DNA from: Merluccius polli
Taxonomy: Eukaryota > Chordata > Actinopteri > Gadiformes > Merlucciidae
Length of the DNA stretch: 64,000 nt
NCBI GenBank assembly: GCA_030340625.1
Contig: JAOPHQ010006601.1
Coordinates: 10,001-74,000 of the forward strand
Direction: 5' to 3'
Positions 22,660-34,084 of this stretch are shown piece after piece (positions within the stretch are counted from its first letter, which is position 1; each line of letters starts with the position of its first letter). Both the position numbers and the translations under genes were made by a program. The notes beneath the pieces were generated by a model that had not been told where the DNA came from, did no database searches, and was given only the letters and a program-made list of their open reading frames with translations.

Positions 22660-23284
22660 GGTCGCCGGTGCTGGTCGGACTGTCGTCGTCGACGAAGGTG
22701 GTGCTGCTGCTGGTGGTGGTGGTGCTGGTTCGGCAGTCGGTTTGTGAATCTCATCGCAGTGACGCCTTCACTAGGCGGACTGGGCCGCCGCCTAGCAGGT
22801 GGTGTCCTCGCCGTTTTCCATAGTAACGCGATCGCAAACGCCACCTTTGTTCGTGGAACAGAAACAACAAAAAACGCTGTCAAAATTAGTTAAATACGTG
22901 TTTTATACGTTAAAAATAACGACTCGTATCCGAACCGTGGACCGCGTAAAAAAAGGCCGGCGTCGACCGTGTTTACCTGGGACTGTAACGTCTACTTCCG
23001 GTTTGGAGGAGACAGGAGACGACTTCCGGTTTGCCCAGAGAACCGGCGAGAAAAAATGGAAAAATGTGGCCGGTCAAAACTGGTCGAAGTCGCGACACAT
23101 TCAGACCATCATGGGGGAGAAAAAGTGAGATATTCAACTACGTTTCTGTTAGTAGTTTCATTTCAAAGCACGCCACATCCACGGCCAACGGCCTCTCTCC
23201 CCCCGCCCCCTCTCCTCTTTCTGCGCAGCAGCACTGCGCATGCCGCCAGTAGGGGGCGGGGCCAGAGCAGATCTCATAGTGTTC
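22660..23284. other. NLR 5' flank, CpG-rich
   Basis: This lies upstream of the NLR start codon. It contains many CpGs and several CGGTTTG and ACTTCCGG motifs (ETS-like), which fits a TATA-less promoter. Nothing else is recognised until the LINE tail at 23285. Confidence 0.35.
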
Positions 23285-23346
23285 AGTAGGTGGCGGTAAT
23301 GACCATATCGGTTTGCAAACCGCCAATAAGCACGAAAGAAGAAGAA
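23285..23346 (+). repeat. LINE-type 3' tail with (GAA)n end
   Basis: The sequence GTAGGTGGCGGTAATGACC...GCAAACCGCCAATAAG...GAAGAAGAAG matches the tail type at 1-44 and 29119-29180. It marks the 3' end of an older insertion immediately before the hAT MITE. Confidence 0.65.
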
Positions 23347-23357
23347 GTGGTTTTGTG

Positions 23358-23839
23358 GGCGGATACATAGATATATATAGAACACTAGATGCGTTACGGC
23401 GGAGTCTAGAACGTCCTCACAGGTCGGCCATCTTACTCCAGGCAAGACGGTCGACCACAGGCATCTTACCACAGGCAAGATCTCAGTACAGGGTGGGGGA
23501 TTTCAACATGCAGCCTTTCTTATAGCCTATTTGTAATAGGAAATAGTGTAATCTACCTATTTTAGAACTTTATTCTATTTTGAATTTTTTTTAATATATT
23601 TTTTTTTAATTATGCAATTATGCAGTGCACTTTGACGTTTATAACAAACCAAACCGTTTGAAAATCGGATGAAATTTGAGCAAGTTATGGTTATTTAAAA
23701 GTACGTGTACCACTACAACACATGTTATGGGGGACCGAGCTGCCTGGAGTAAGATGGCCGCCATGTGCGGACGTTCCACTCCGTTGGCCAGCAACGCGGA
23801 CGAGGCATCTAGTGTTCTATATATATCTATGGGCGGATA
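23358..23839. mobile_element. hAT-type MITE with 8-bp target duplication
   Basis: Terminal inverted repeats beginning CATAGATATATATAGAACAC and ending with its complement enclose 23366-23831 (466 bp). GGCGGATA is repeated on both sides (23358-23365 and 23832-23839), and an 8-bp duplication is typical of hAT transposons. There is no transposase. The interior shares AACAAACCAAACCG...GAAAATC with the elements at 35395-36194. Confidence 0.85.
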
Positions 23840-23956
23840 GGTGGAGGCAGGGAAACCCGGAAGTGGACTGAGGAGCGCGGAAGGTTTGAAATCGAATTGT
23901 TTGTTACCGCTGGTTGGAATACTAATAACAACTGTACAGTGAATGTAAGCTGAACT

Positions 23957-25228
23957 ATGTCGGATGACTCAGATGGCAGATTGTCGGATAGCGATGGTGT
24001 GGATAATATGCTGTGGGAAGAAGTCAGGAAAAAAAAGGGTAGACCAAGATCAGATAGCGGATCTGAAGTTGAATCTACTGTCACGGTTAAAAAGAGAAGT
24101 AGACCGGAAAAAGATGGAAGTAAAAATAAAGATCAGATGCTAATGAAAGAGACATGGAAAGTGATTGTTGTTTTTGAACGAAAGGGAGGGCCACATTTAC
24201 ACCCAATACATATCACCAAAGCAATTGAAGATGAAATTGGGAAAATTAAGCATGCACGATTCATGGGAAATGGGAAGCTGCTGATTTTTGCAGTGTCTGA
24301 GGAGCAAAGGGAAATCATCTTAAAGAAAAACACATTGAATAAGGCTAAAATTACTTCACACATTCCGGGAATGTCATCAAGGAAAAGAGGAGTTATTACT
24401 GGAATTCCAGTTTCAGTTTCTATTGAAGAAATTAAAGATGGCCTGAAAGGGGGAGATATTGTGGATGCTAAGCGACTGACCAAAGGAAAGGAGAAATTAG
24501 AAAGCATGTCTATATTACTGTGGTTTAAGAATGAAATGCCCTCTAAAGTTCTTATGGGTTTCATGTGTTATCCAGTAAGAGAATATATCCCACATCCAAT
24601 AAGATGTTTTAAATGTCAGAGATTTGGACATGTGGCTGCTCAGTGCCGAGGTAAACTTAGGTGTGCTAAGTGTGGATGTGAACATGAGTATGGACAATGT
24701 GGGGATAATATAGAGTTAAAATGTTGCAATTGTGGAGGTCAACACAGTGCAGCATATGGAGGATGTGTGAAACAAAAAGAAGCTAAGGAAGTTCAGAAAT
24801 ATAAGATAACACATAATGTGTCATATGCTGAGGCAATCAAAAGCATTGGGGAAAATAAAAATGAAGAGAAATCAGCTGTCCATTCACCAGAAGTAAGGAG
24901 TGAAGATAGTAATGGGCCAAGCGTAAGCACTAAGAATAATTGGACTCCTACAGGGAAACTCAGCCAACAAAGCAAGACTTATAGGACACCTAGTCCAAAC
25001 TGCTGTAAATGTAAGACAAGAATTTCAGATGAGACACTGCTGATAAAGAAAAATGAGTTTATTGCTTTCATGTGTTCAGTGGTTAATGTCACTATGTTAC
25101 ATGTGAAGAAGAGTGATAAAATCAAATCAGTTGTAGAAGCTGCTAATGATTTTTTGGGATTAGTAACAAAAGCTGATGATATTCATGAAATACTAAATCA
25201 GAAGTATGGAGGGTCTCAAAATGGTTAA
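23957..25228 (+). CDS. LINE ORF1, CCHC zinc-knuckle nucleic-acid-binding protein
   Basis: An intact frame of 423 codons. The N-terminus is acidic and Lys-rich (residues 1-60). A central region (about 62-200) has the features of the gag-like RNA-binding domain found in I/Jockey-type LINE ORF1 proteins. Three zinc knuckles follow, starting at CFKCQRFGHVAAQC (about residue 218), then CAKCGCEHEYGQC and CCNCGGQHSAAYGGC. It is expected to bind and chaperone the element RNA. Its stop overlaps the possible ORF2 start (25206) by 23 bases in another frame, which suggests reinitiation or coupled translation. The frame seems complete, but activity is unknown. Confidence 0.88.
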   Translation: MSDDSDGRLSDSDGVDNMLWEEVRKKKGRPRSDSGSEVESTVTVKKRSRPEKDGSKNKDQMLMKETWKVIVVFERKGGPHLHPIHITKAIEDEIGKIKHARFMGNGKLLIFAVSEEQREIILKKNTLNKAKITSHIPGMSSRKRGVITGIPVSVSIEEIKDGLKGGDIVDAKRLTKGKEKLESMSILLWFKNEMPSKVLMGFMCYPVREYIPHPIRCFKCQRFGHVAAQCRGKLRCAKCGCEHEYGQCGDNIELKCCNCGGQHSAAYGGCVKQKEAKEVQKYKITHNVSYAEAIKSIGENKNEEKSAVHSPEVRSEDSNGPSVSTKNNWTPTGKLSQQSKTYRTPSPNCCKCKTRISDETLLIKKNEFIAFMCSVVNVTMLHVKKSDKIKSVVEAANDFLGLVTKADDIHEILNQKYGGSQNG

Positions 25229-28200
25229 AGCAATAATGATGTTTTTCATTCTCCAGTGGAATGCACGGAGTTTGATGGCGAATGGACAAGAATTTAAAAG
25301 GTATGTACAAGAATTGACAGACAAACCAGATATTATATGTATACAAGAGACATGGTTAAAACCTCGCTTACAATTCATATTGAAAGGGTATCATAATATA
25401 AGAGCTGACCGAGAAAAAGACAGAGGAGGAGGTTGCATCACATTTATCAAAGAGGGGATCTCATTTAGGCACATTAACACAACAACTGAACATGAAAATA
25501 TAGTTACTGAAATCTTTAATGGAGATAAAGGAAAACTTACTATCATTAATTTTTATAACCCATGTAGAGCATTGACAAATGATTTAATGAGTAGCATTAA
25601 TAAAAGAAGCAATAGAGAAATATGGTGTGGAGATTTTAATGCTCATAATAGTTTGTGGGGAAGTAAACACACAGATTTAAATGGTGAAATATTAGAGGAA
25701 ATGATCAATGATAGGATGTTGGTATGTATAAATAATGGTAATGGTACAAGGATAAATATCTACAAGAATGAGACCTCATGTATTGATCTCACTTTAGCTG
25801 ACAGGACAATAGCCAGCAGGTGCGAATGGGAAGTTGATCATAACACAAATATTGGAAGTGATCACTTTCCAATACTATGCAAAGTGGATATTGATTTGAG
25901 ACTTGATGAAATGTATGCCCATCATAGATGGTGCTTTAAGAAAGCAAACTGGGAGAAATTCTCTGAAGGGTGTATGGATAAATTAAATGAAATACATGAG
26001 GAAACAGAACAGAGCATTGATGAAATGAATAATAAATTAAGTGTATGTATCATTGTAGCAGCAACCCAGAGTATTCCTAACAATATGAGTCAAAAGGGGA
26101 AAGCTAATGTCCCATGGTGGAATGAGGAATGTTCAAGAGCTGTTAAAAACAGAAATAGAGCTTTTAAAAGGTTGCGCAAAACACTTACAATGAACAATCT
26201 TCTGGAATATCAAAGGGAAAAGGCCTTGGCAAGGAAAGTTATAAAAGAAGCAAAAAAAGAATCTTGGAGACAATTTTGCTCAACAATTGGAAAAGAAACA
26301 ACACTGAATAAGATGTGGATGATGGTTAAAAAGATGATGGGTAAATATAAACCTCCACATGTTCCTGTACTAATTGAAGGACAAAATGAAGCAATCTTAG
26401 ATAAAGAGAAAGCCAATTTATTGGGATTTAAATTTGCAGAGATTCATAAGGGTAGTCATATGGATGAATGTTTTAAGAAAAGAAAGGAGGAGATTCTGAA
26501 TGCTAATAAAGATATTCTTAATCCCAAAGAGGGAAATATGTCTATATTAGATGCTGAATTTAGTCTATCAGAACTTAAAACGGCTTTAGGTAATACAGGA
26601 TACTCTGCGCCAGGAGGTGATGATATATGTTATGTAATGATTAGAAATCTTCCAGATGAATTCTTAGAAAAAATTCTTGAGTTATTCAACAAGATATGGC
26701 AAGAAGGGAAATTACCAAAAGCTTGGAAAAGTGCAACCATCCTTCCTTTCCCGAAACCAGGTAAGGATTCTAGTAATTCAGAGAATTATAGACCCATTGC
26801 TTTGACTTCACACTTAGGGAAATTAATGGAAAAGATAGTAGTGGCCCGGTTAAATTATTTTCTAGAATACAAGTGTCCTTTTAGAAAATGCCAAACAGGG
26901 TTCAGGAAAAGCAAATCAACTACTGATGCCTTAGTTAAGCTCAGCAATGAAATAGAGAAAACACTAGTAATGAAAGAAGTCATGGTGGCAGTGTTTTTAG
27001 ATATTGAAAAAGCATATGACACTATGTGGAGAGAGGGTTTATTAATTAAATTGGATAATATGGGAATCAGTGGGAGAATGTATAATTATATATTGGATTT
27101 TCTATCACAACGTTCAATTAGAGTCAAAGTTGGCAATGAACTTAGTAAAGAATTTATGGTTGAAAGTGGAATTCCCCAGGGAAGTGTTATTAGTCCTATA
27201 TTATTTAATATTATGGTTGATGATATGTTTGAAAAATTAGGGCAGAGAAATGAAGGACTGTTGTATGCAGATGATGCTGTTGTTTGGAAAAGGGGACGCA
27301 ACATAGCATACATAACAAAATATATTCAAAAGGATATTCAAGTGCTGGAACAATGGGGTATTGATTGGGGATTTAAATTCTCAATTCCCAAAACAAAGGT
27401 TATGTTTTTTTACCAGAAAGAAGATTCCAGAAAGTCATAAAGTCTTATTATATAATCAACCAATTGGGAGAGAGAAACAATTCAAATATCTGGGTTTATG
27501 GTTGGATGAAAGGCTTACATGGAAACATCATATAGAGTATGTTGAAACAAAATGTAAAAAGGTTCTAAATCTTATGAGGATGATCACTGGACAGCATTGG
27601 GGAGCAGATAGAAAGTCTTTGATGTATATTTACATAGCTTTAATTAGATCTTCCATAGAATATGGATGTGTAGTTTATAGTTCAGTATGCAAAACTTCTC
27701 TAAGAAAGCTTGAGAGGATTCAATTTAAAGCTATAAGAATTGCTCTAGGAGCTATTAAAACAACACCAACAAGTGCTTTATTAATAGAAGCTGAAGAATC
27801 TCCGCTTAGTTTAAGGTATATAAAGTTATCTTTAACATACTGGGTAAGGTTGATGGGAAGTATTAATAATCCAGCCATTTCAGTTCTTAATGATTGTTGG
27901 GAATATCAAACAGTCTCAAAAGGGTTTGGCTGGAATATTAATAGTATAGCAGAACAACACGGAATTAAAGAATTTAAATTTAGTCCTTCACTAATTCTTA
28001 GTTCAGTCCCCCCATGGTTTCTACCATCACCAGAGGTTAACAGTGAACTACTGATAAGAAAAAAAAGAGTATTCAGATGACCAAAGTTTTGCAGCATATT
28101 GCCAGGGATATATAGATACGTCATTCTATGGATATGTTAAAATATATACAGATGGGTCAAAAGATCCACAAGATGGACATGGTGGTATTGGGATATATAT

Positions 28201-29030
28201 CCCAGAATTTAATAAAAGAGGGGTATAGAATAAGTAATTTTTTATCTATATACTCTATTGAAATGACTGGACTAATAACAGCCCTTAGGTGGATTGAAGA
28301 GGTCAAGACTTTGAGAAATGTGATCTGTACAGACTCCATGGCAGCTTTATATAGCTTAGATACAGGTCACTCATCAAGGGAAGATCTGGTTATTGAAATT
28401 AAACACTTGCTGCTACAGCTCAAGAACCTTGGAATAAGTATTCAGTTTTGTTGGATCCCAGCTCATACAGGCATTAAAGGAAATGAGGCAGATAAAATCG
28501 CTAAAAAGATGCTTAAGAACAAACATATAGGAATTGATGTTCCAATGGGAAAGGGTGAAGCAAAAGCTATAATTAAAACAGCAATTACACAACAATGGCA
28601 AAGGGAATGGGATGCAGAATTGAATGCAAGACATTACCACAAATATCAAAAGAATGTGACAGGAAAAAGGATTCTTTCACTGAGTCTAAGCAGAAGGGAA
28701 GAAGTGGTTTATACCAGACTGCGATTAGGACATTCAGGTCTTAATGCTACCCTACATATAGTGGGAAAGGGAGACGGTTTATGCATGGTGTGCCAAGAAA
28801 GCGAGGATGTAGATCATGTACTTTTTAGTTGTGTGAAGTATAATGATGAGAGAATAATATGGCAAGAAATGGAAGGGGAGAATTCAATACAGGAAATTCT
28901 GCAAGAAAAGGGCATGATAAGGGAGAGAATTAAAGAATTAATTACTTATCTTGAAGATACTGGTTTAATAAACAGTATAATACTCTTCTTTTTTTTTTTT
29001 CTTTTTTTTTTTTTTGAAATTAATTTCTAG
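25206..29030 (+). pseudogene. LINE ORF2: endonuclease-RT-RNase H, broken by three single-base shifts
   Basis: The first frame (25206-27440) holds the AP endonuclease (LQWNARSL, IQETWLK, WCGDFNAHNSLWGS, SDHFPI) and the reverse transcriptase (SENYRPIALTS, GIPQGSVISP, LLYADDAVVW). The frame then changes in a T-run at about 27403-27409, again in an A-run at about 28060, and once more in a G-run at about 28218. The rest carries the RT C-terminus (QFKYLGLWLD) and RNase H (IYTDGSKD, CTDSMAALY, WIPAHTGIKGNEADKIAKK). A CCHC-like CMVCQESEDVDHVLFSC closes the protein. Catalytic residues of all three domains are still present. The three breaks could be real decay or homopolymer sequencing errors. Confidence 0.88.
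28985..29016 (+). repeat. Poly-T tract near LINE 3' end
   Basis: A nearly pure T-run with one interrupting C lies at the end of the ORF2 frame, just before the duplicated RT segment. It is not the canonical tail of this element. Confidence 0.9.
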
Positions 29031-29104
29031 AATACAAGTGTCCTTTTAGGAAATGCCAAAGAGGGTTCAGGGAAAGCAAATCTACTGATGCCTTAGTTAA
29101 GCTT
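29021..29104 (+). repeat. Second copy of an internal RT segment in the LINE 3' UTR
   Basis: The stretch repeats 26856-26942 (TCTAGAATACAAGTGTCCTT ... CTTAGTTAAGCT) with a few substitutions and a 3-base deletion. It lies between the poly-T tract and the true 3' tail, so the element carries a fragment of its own reverse transcriptase sequence at its end. Confidence 0.9.
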
Positions 29105-29193
29105 ATTATTCCTGTACAGTTGGTGGCGGTATACTAAAAATAAGTCATCTGCCAAGAAACAAAAGAAGAAGAAGAAGAAGTAGGTGGAGGCAG

Positions 29194-30100
29194 AGCTACA
29201 GAGTAAACTATAGACTACTCTATAGCTCTGGGTGGAGGTAGAACTCTCTGGAACACGTTAGCCAACGCTGGCTAGCAAGTTTTGTTGACTTGTTTTTTAA
29301 CAATGGCTGAAGAAAATACGAGTTTCTCTGAATATCACTCACTCTCCGGGACCGCGAGTGTTACTTGAAAAAGTTACCATTTACCAATCAACCAACGATG
29401 CCAAAGCCTGGAGCGCAAATCACAGCAACAGGTTTCATTCAGATGAATGAGCAATACCGTGCTAGTATTATTTCTCACTCTTCTTGGGACCCTGGGCCTG
29501 GTAGGCCTGTTCAGTAATCCATCCCTGCTTTTAACTAGTCACTTACCTGCGTACTTATTGCTTGTATAGCATACTGAGACTACAGATACTGCAGCCATAC
29601 CAAGAAAGGTCAGTAGGTGGCAAATATAATACTCCGAAGTAAACTATTGATTAGTAGCCTAACCATTAACTAAAGGGCATGCACAAGGAGACATTCATTT
29701 TTCTGCAAACTATGCACCATTTATTTTAAATACATTTTGAAACAGTTACAGTGAAACAAAACCGTATATAATACTACAACCCTAAAGTTATTTGCTATTA
29801 AGAGAAAACTATTTAATAGAAAACTAAAAAATATAGCTTACTTCAGAAAAATGGCCATTCGGTTCCATTAACAATGACAATAATTTAAAGTGCTTCAAGA
29901 AAAAACAATGAGAAATAAATAAAAATAAGCAAATACAGTTTACTACAGAAAACATGTCCCCCTCCCTTTATTTCTTTTTTGAACAGGGTTTTGGGTTAGC
30001 AGAACCTTTCCTTTTCAACATGTTTGGTGACGTGCAGCATGTTTGATGTGCAGATGATAATTTGGATTAGCCATAAAAGAGTGGGAAAAAACGTGTCGAT
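29194..30100. other. Intergenic stretch, no recognised gene
   Basis: The region contains short motifs also seen in other repeats (GGTGGAGGTAGAACTC at about 29231, CAGTAGGTGGC at about 29611). I see no frame or RNA gene I can support. Confidence 0.35.
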
Positions 30101-30109
30101 GCAGAGGAT

Positions 30110-31997
30110 GTGGTAGCTGATGCTAAGGATGTGGTGGCTGATTCAGAGGAGGTTGTAGCTGGTGCTGAGGTTGGAGAAGCTGGTGCAAAAAGAAGATGTC
30201 TGTCTGGTAAAGAGGAGGCTGTGGCAAATGAGGACATCTGGCTTGTCCAGAGGTGGTGGCTGGAGAAGATGAGGGTTTGGCTGGTATTCTGGCCTGTTTA
30301 CCAGAGGAGGTGGTGGCTTGTGCAGATGAGGTAGAGACTGGCACAGAGGAGGGTTTGGGTGGTCATTTCTTTTTCAGGGCCTGTTGACCAGAGGAGGTGG
30401 TGGCTTGTGCAGAGGAGGTGGAGACTGGCACAGAGGAGGATTTTGTTGGCCTTTTGATTTTACGGGCCTGTTGAACCAGTTTGTTTGCCTCCTTTGATGA
30501 CTGCATCCTTGTTGCCTCACTCAGTCTTTTCTGCTTTAGTGCCTGTTCAGTCTCTTTCTTTTTCTGTAAATGTAATTGGTAGTTTTGGAATGATGAAAGG
30601 CAGGATCGCCTCAGAGGCTGGTCAATGGTCATAGTTGAGACTGTCCAGTCCCTGGCTTTAAGTGTGGATTTGATCACTGCAAGGCTCTCATAAGTTTCCA
30701 CATTCACGGAGCACCTCTCATCTTCAATATCATCCATCAAATTAAATGATCCTTCCACCAAGGGGCCTGTGAAAATGGACAGAAGAGCTTTAACTAGCTT
30801 GCACAGGATTGGATACCTCACATCGCTCTCTGCATTTTTCAAGGAAGCAACATGGCTCCACCAGTCTACATCGACTCGACAGTCGCCTTCAATGTAGCTC
30901 TGTACACAAAGAAGCATGTCCCCATCCATCTGGTAGGCCCGGCATTCTTCTACCAGCTGACCAATATCTTCTGGAGGGACAACATTTGGCAAGGCCTCTC
31001 CGGATGCGGTCCAAGCTGCACCATCAGATTGAATTAGAGATGGAGTAAGAGCAGAGAGTGATGTTAATGTTATCCAGGGGATGGGTTTTTAGCAGAAACT
31101 GCTGACCTCATATACCCTTCTCTGAGAGAGTCAGATATGTTCAACCCATACCTTCTTCTCCACACAGGCTTTGTTCATTGCAATGTAGCAAAACTGTCTA
31201 ACAGAGAGCCTCTTGTTTGACAGTTGCAAATCCCTTCTCCCAGGGCTGGACTGGGAGCAAAATTCGGACCTGGCAATTTTCTCCTGGACTGGCCCACCAC
31301 AGGACCGACCGACGGGGGGGGGGGGGGGGGGGGGCGCGATCGTAACACACCCCAAGTGTCCGCCTGCAACACCTGCTCAGAGGGACCCACCGGAGGCCAC
31401 GCCGCCGCCGGCCCCCGCTGCAGCAAACATGTTTAATATGTTTCTGCTCATAGCAGCATCACTAGCAAGAGCTTTTCTTTTCCCTCAGCTTTTCTGCACC
31501 GCCTTTTCGTTTTTTCTCCATTTTTGTTTTTTGTGTGTGTTTCTCTTCTCTCTCGTAATGATTGCTCATCATTAAAGGTGATTGGACGAGGGGAGGTCTG
31601 GAAAATGCGTGGGTGGGACTATGGGCCTCTGTAGCCTACAACAGGGCCACTGGGCCAGGTATTGTTTAGACAGACAAGCCACTGGGCCTCTGTGGGCTGC
31701 AGCTGAGCTCTGTGGGCCGGTGCATGTCTCTCTCCCTGGGCTGCAGCAACAAAAAAAAAAGGCAGCCACTGCCGGCCCATTATTGACCGGCCCACCGGGA
31801 AAACTCCCGGTACTCCCTATGGCCAATCCAGGCCTGCCTTCTCCGTACATCAACCTTGAGAACCTCAGTGGGATAGCCTTTGGTCCCATAAATTTGCCCA
31901 GGAGCTCTCTAACACGGGCCACCATCGGCTTTTCATGTTGAAGCTTTTTGGCAAATCTCTGAAATGTTGGAAGGACCCCTGCAAATATAAAAGACAA
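30110..31997 (-). pseudogene. hAT-transposase-like coding relic
   Basis: On the minus strand two blocks are recognisable. Upstream (31837-31997) reads a helical stretch FQRFAKKLQHEKPMVARVRE. Downstream (30363-30992, 209 codons) has PLVEGSFNLMDDIEDERC...VNVETYESLAVIKSTLK, which resembles the C-terminal dimerisation region of hAT transposases. It is followed by a Lys/Glu-rich helix and a Ser/Thr/Ala repeat tail (SVPVSTSSAQATTSSG, repeated again in 30123-30344). The region between is broken by stops and by an inserted MITE. It may be a domesticated fragment or plain decay, and I see no complete protein. Confidence 0.55.
31233..31844. mobile_element. hAT MITE (CAGGG-type ends) inside the hAT-like relic
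   Basis: The element occupies 31241-31836, with ends CAGGGCTGGACTGGG and CCAATCCAGGCCTG (inverted complements). CCTTCTCC is duplicated at 31233-31240 and 31837-31844. CAGGG ends with an 8-bp duplication indicate hAT. It contains a pure G-run at 31312-31334 and a GGCCCACCGGGAAAACTCCC block. It has no transposase. Confidence 0.85.
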
Positions 31998-32218
31998 TTA
32001 TAATTTAATTTGAGTAATTAAAACTCACAACCAGTGTTGGAAAATAACTGAACACAAGTATGATGATGCATTTAAAATACAATATCTAACTATATAATAA
32101 AACTGAATTTTGTTCGAGCTAAATATTAATAGGGTGGTTTTATTAAAAATACTAGTCATACTGCTCAATAGAAGGGATAACTTTTTGATATATTCCTATA
32201 TTAATTTGTAGTCCTTAA

Positions 32219-32300
32219 ACTCATTTGCTGCCGAAGACGTCTAAAGACGTTTATTAAAATACAACCATTCACTGCCAAAGACGTCTTTAGACGTATTTTA
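32219..32300. repeat. Short inverted/tandem GACGTCTAAAGACG motif pair
   Basis: The sequence GCCGAAGACGTCTAAAGACG recurs 50 bases later as GCCAAAGACGTCTTTAGACG. Each copy is itself nearly palindromic (GACGTCTwwAGACGT). The function is unknown; it looks like part of a fish interspersed repeat. Confidence 0.6.
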
Positions 32301-32458
32301 TGTTTTTTAACGGGGCAAGCTGGGGAATGATCGGGCGAAACTTGTCCAAATATTTTTTGCTTGTAAATAGAGAATGTACCAACGAATTGATCCTGATTGC
32401 ACGAAATGAACCACTAGGTGGCAGCAGATCACTTTCATCTACAGGAGTAAGGACACTG

Positions 32459-33326
32459 TTACCTGGGGCCTCATTTATAAAACTCTGCGTGAAACCCTCC
32501 GTAGAACATTGCGTACGCCCAAACCTCAGAATGTACGCACAAAAACATTCCGATTTATAAAACCTTGCTGCGCACACCTGTACGCACTCTTCTCGTTATA
32601 AATACCAACGTGCGTCTAATTTGGCGTGCGTGCACGAGCGCTCTGCTCCTCCCAAGTCCATCCCTTAATAGTCCTTAAAAGGTCAATGCTAATTAATCAC
32701 TTAATATTTATAAGTAGGAAGGAGCCTTTTCTGACCAATCATTAGACGGAAAAATTGATGCACCTTTTAAAAAGAGAGCGCGTTTTTCGGAGATCGAAGT
32801 GCTTCTAAATGAAGTAGACCAACGCAAGTCTATTTTGTGGCTTATTTATCAGCTCATTATTTAAATGTTTAAGTGATAGTTGGTCTGGCCGAGGATTGTG
32901 ATTTGAAAGGGCTGTAGTGTGTTGAACATCATTTTGCTTTAATTCATATTTCATAATGGGTGCTATTCATAAAATAAATATATAAATGAATAAATAACTC
33001 ATATGTGGTGCGCAATGTGCGTTGGGTCCGCAATGAGCTCCGGGGGTTACATCTTCTTCTTCTTTTGGCGTTATTGGCGGTTTGCAAACGCATATAGTGC
33101 ATTACCGCCACCTTCTTCCTGTGGTCCTCTCCGGAGTTCACCGTTTGAAAAACTTTGCGGGAGCTTTACTCCAGGGTGAAAGGATGCGTAGAACTGCGCA
33201 CTCTTTTCCGCAAGGTTTTTTTCTATAAATCACGACGTTGGCGGTGAAAGATGCGTACGCACATTTCATCCCTGTTTCCGCAACATTTTCGTGCGCAGAG
33301 ACCTTTATAAATGAGGCCCCTGGTTA
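32459..33326. mobile_element. PIF/Harbinger-type MITE with TTA target duplication
   Basis: The inverted ends CCTGGGGCCTCATTTATAAA and TTTATAAATGAGGCCCCTGG enclose 32462-33323, flanked by TTA at 32459-32461 and 33324-33326. A 3-bp TWA duplication is typical of Harbinger transposons. The 862-bp interior has no nuclease frame and holds a reverse-oriented LINE tail (33050-33115) as a later insertion. Confidence 0.82.
33050..33115 (-). repeat. LINE-type 3' tail, minus strand
   Basis: The reverse complement reads GGTGGCGGTAATGCAC...GTTTGCAAACCGCCAATAAC...(GAA)n, the same tail family as 23285-23346. It is inserted inside the Harbinger MITE and is therefore younger than it. Confidence 0.7.
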
Positions 33327-33329
33327 CAG

Positions 33330-34080
33330 AGTTCTTCACAGTATTACAGTACTTCAGTTGATATTCTCATTAATTTGGTTATTGTTGCTGTAGAAAGGAC
33401 CTGACTGACATTTGTAGGCTATCATGTATAAAATGACGTAGGTCATTAGCCAGATATGCCAGTGGACTGCAACCCCTTATTAACTTAAAATGTTATTTTT
33501 ACTCTTACATTTAAGTTGCAATGAGTTTGCCTTGTCATAAAATTCCTTCTGAATAAGTCGATCATGACCTTCATTCTTTCAAACTCTGTAAGGAGCACAG
33601 ACATCCGTGTCTTTCGATTTTGGTTATCCTGTGTTCCCGTTCGGGATGCCTGCCTGCTCTTGCTGAATTACTTGTATCTGGCCTTTTCCTCAACTGTGAG
33701 CTCATGTCTCTCAAACACTTGATACAGAAGCCTTAGCGTACACACACACACACAACCATACATATGCGCAGCCTATGTAAATAAATGTATAGATACCTAT
33801 ATGCTGCTAATTTACTACTTCCTGAATAACACCTAACCAATCTAAACTAATAAAATATGTTGCACCATTAGGCCTACATCCCACAAGGGCTAAAACAAAA
33901 CAAAAATAAGACACTAAGTTTGTTATTAAAATGATTTGCATTACCTGTATTTGTGTTCTTTATTTGGATCTAGCACATGGTAATAGTGCACCACGAGCAC
34001 ATCCAGGAGCGCAGTCATCCTGTTGCATCATTTGAATTACATTATTTGAATCTGTTACTGATGGGCCTTGCTTGACGGTA
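33330..34080. other. Intergenic, no recognised gene
   Basis: AT-rich sequence with short frames only. I see nothing I can name. Confidence 0.35.
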
Positions 34081-34084
34081 ACGT

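Larger units (their letters stand above)
23851..29180 (+). mobile_element. Near-full-length I-clade (Nimb-like) LINE
   Basis: A non-LTR retrotransposon of 5.33 kb bounded by the 13-bp target duplication TAGGTGGAGGCAG at 23838-23850 and 29181-29193. It has ORF1 with CCHC knuckles, then an overlapping ORF2 with AP endonuclease, reverse transcriptase and RNase H, which is the domain order of the I superclade. The 3' end is a GGTGGCGGTA...(GAA)n tail rather than poly(A). ORF1 is intact, and ORF2 has three one-base frame breaks, all in homopolymers. The intact ends and target duplication indicate a fairly recent insertion. Confidence 0.9.

Noticed and set aside
30110..30334. Plus-strand repeat frame (VVADAKDVVADSEEVVAGAE) as a gene
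   Set aside because: It is the complement of the Ser/Thr/Ala-rich tail of the minus-strand hAT-like relic.
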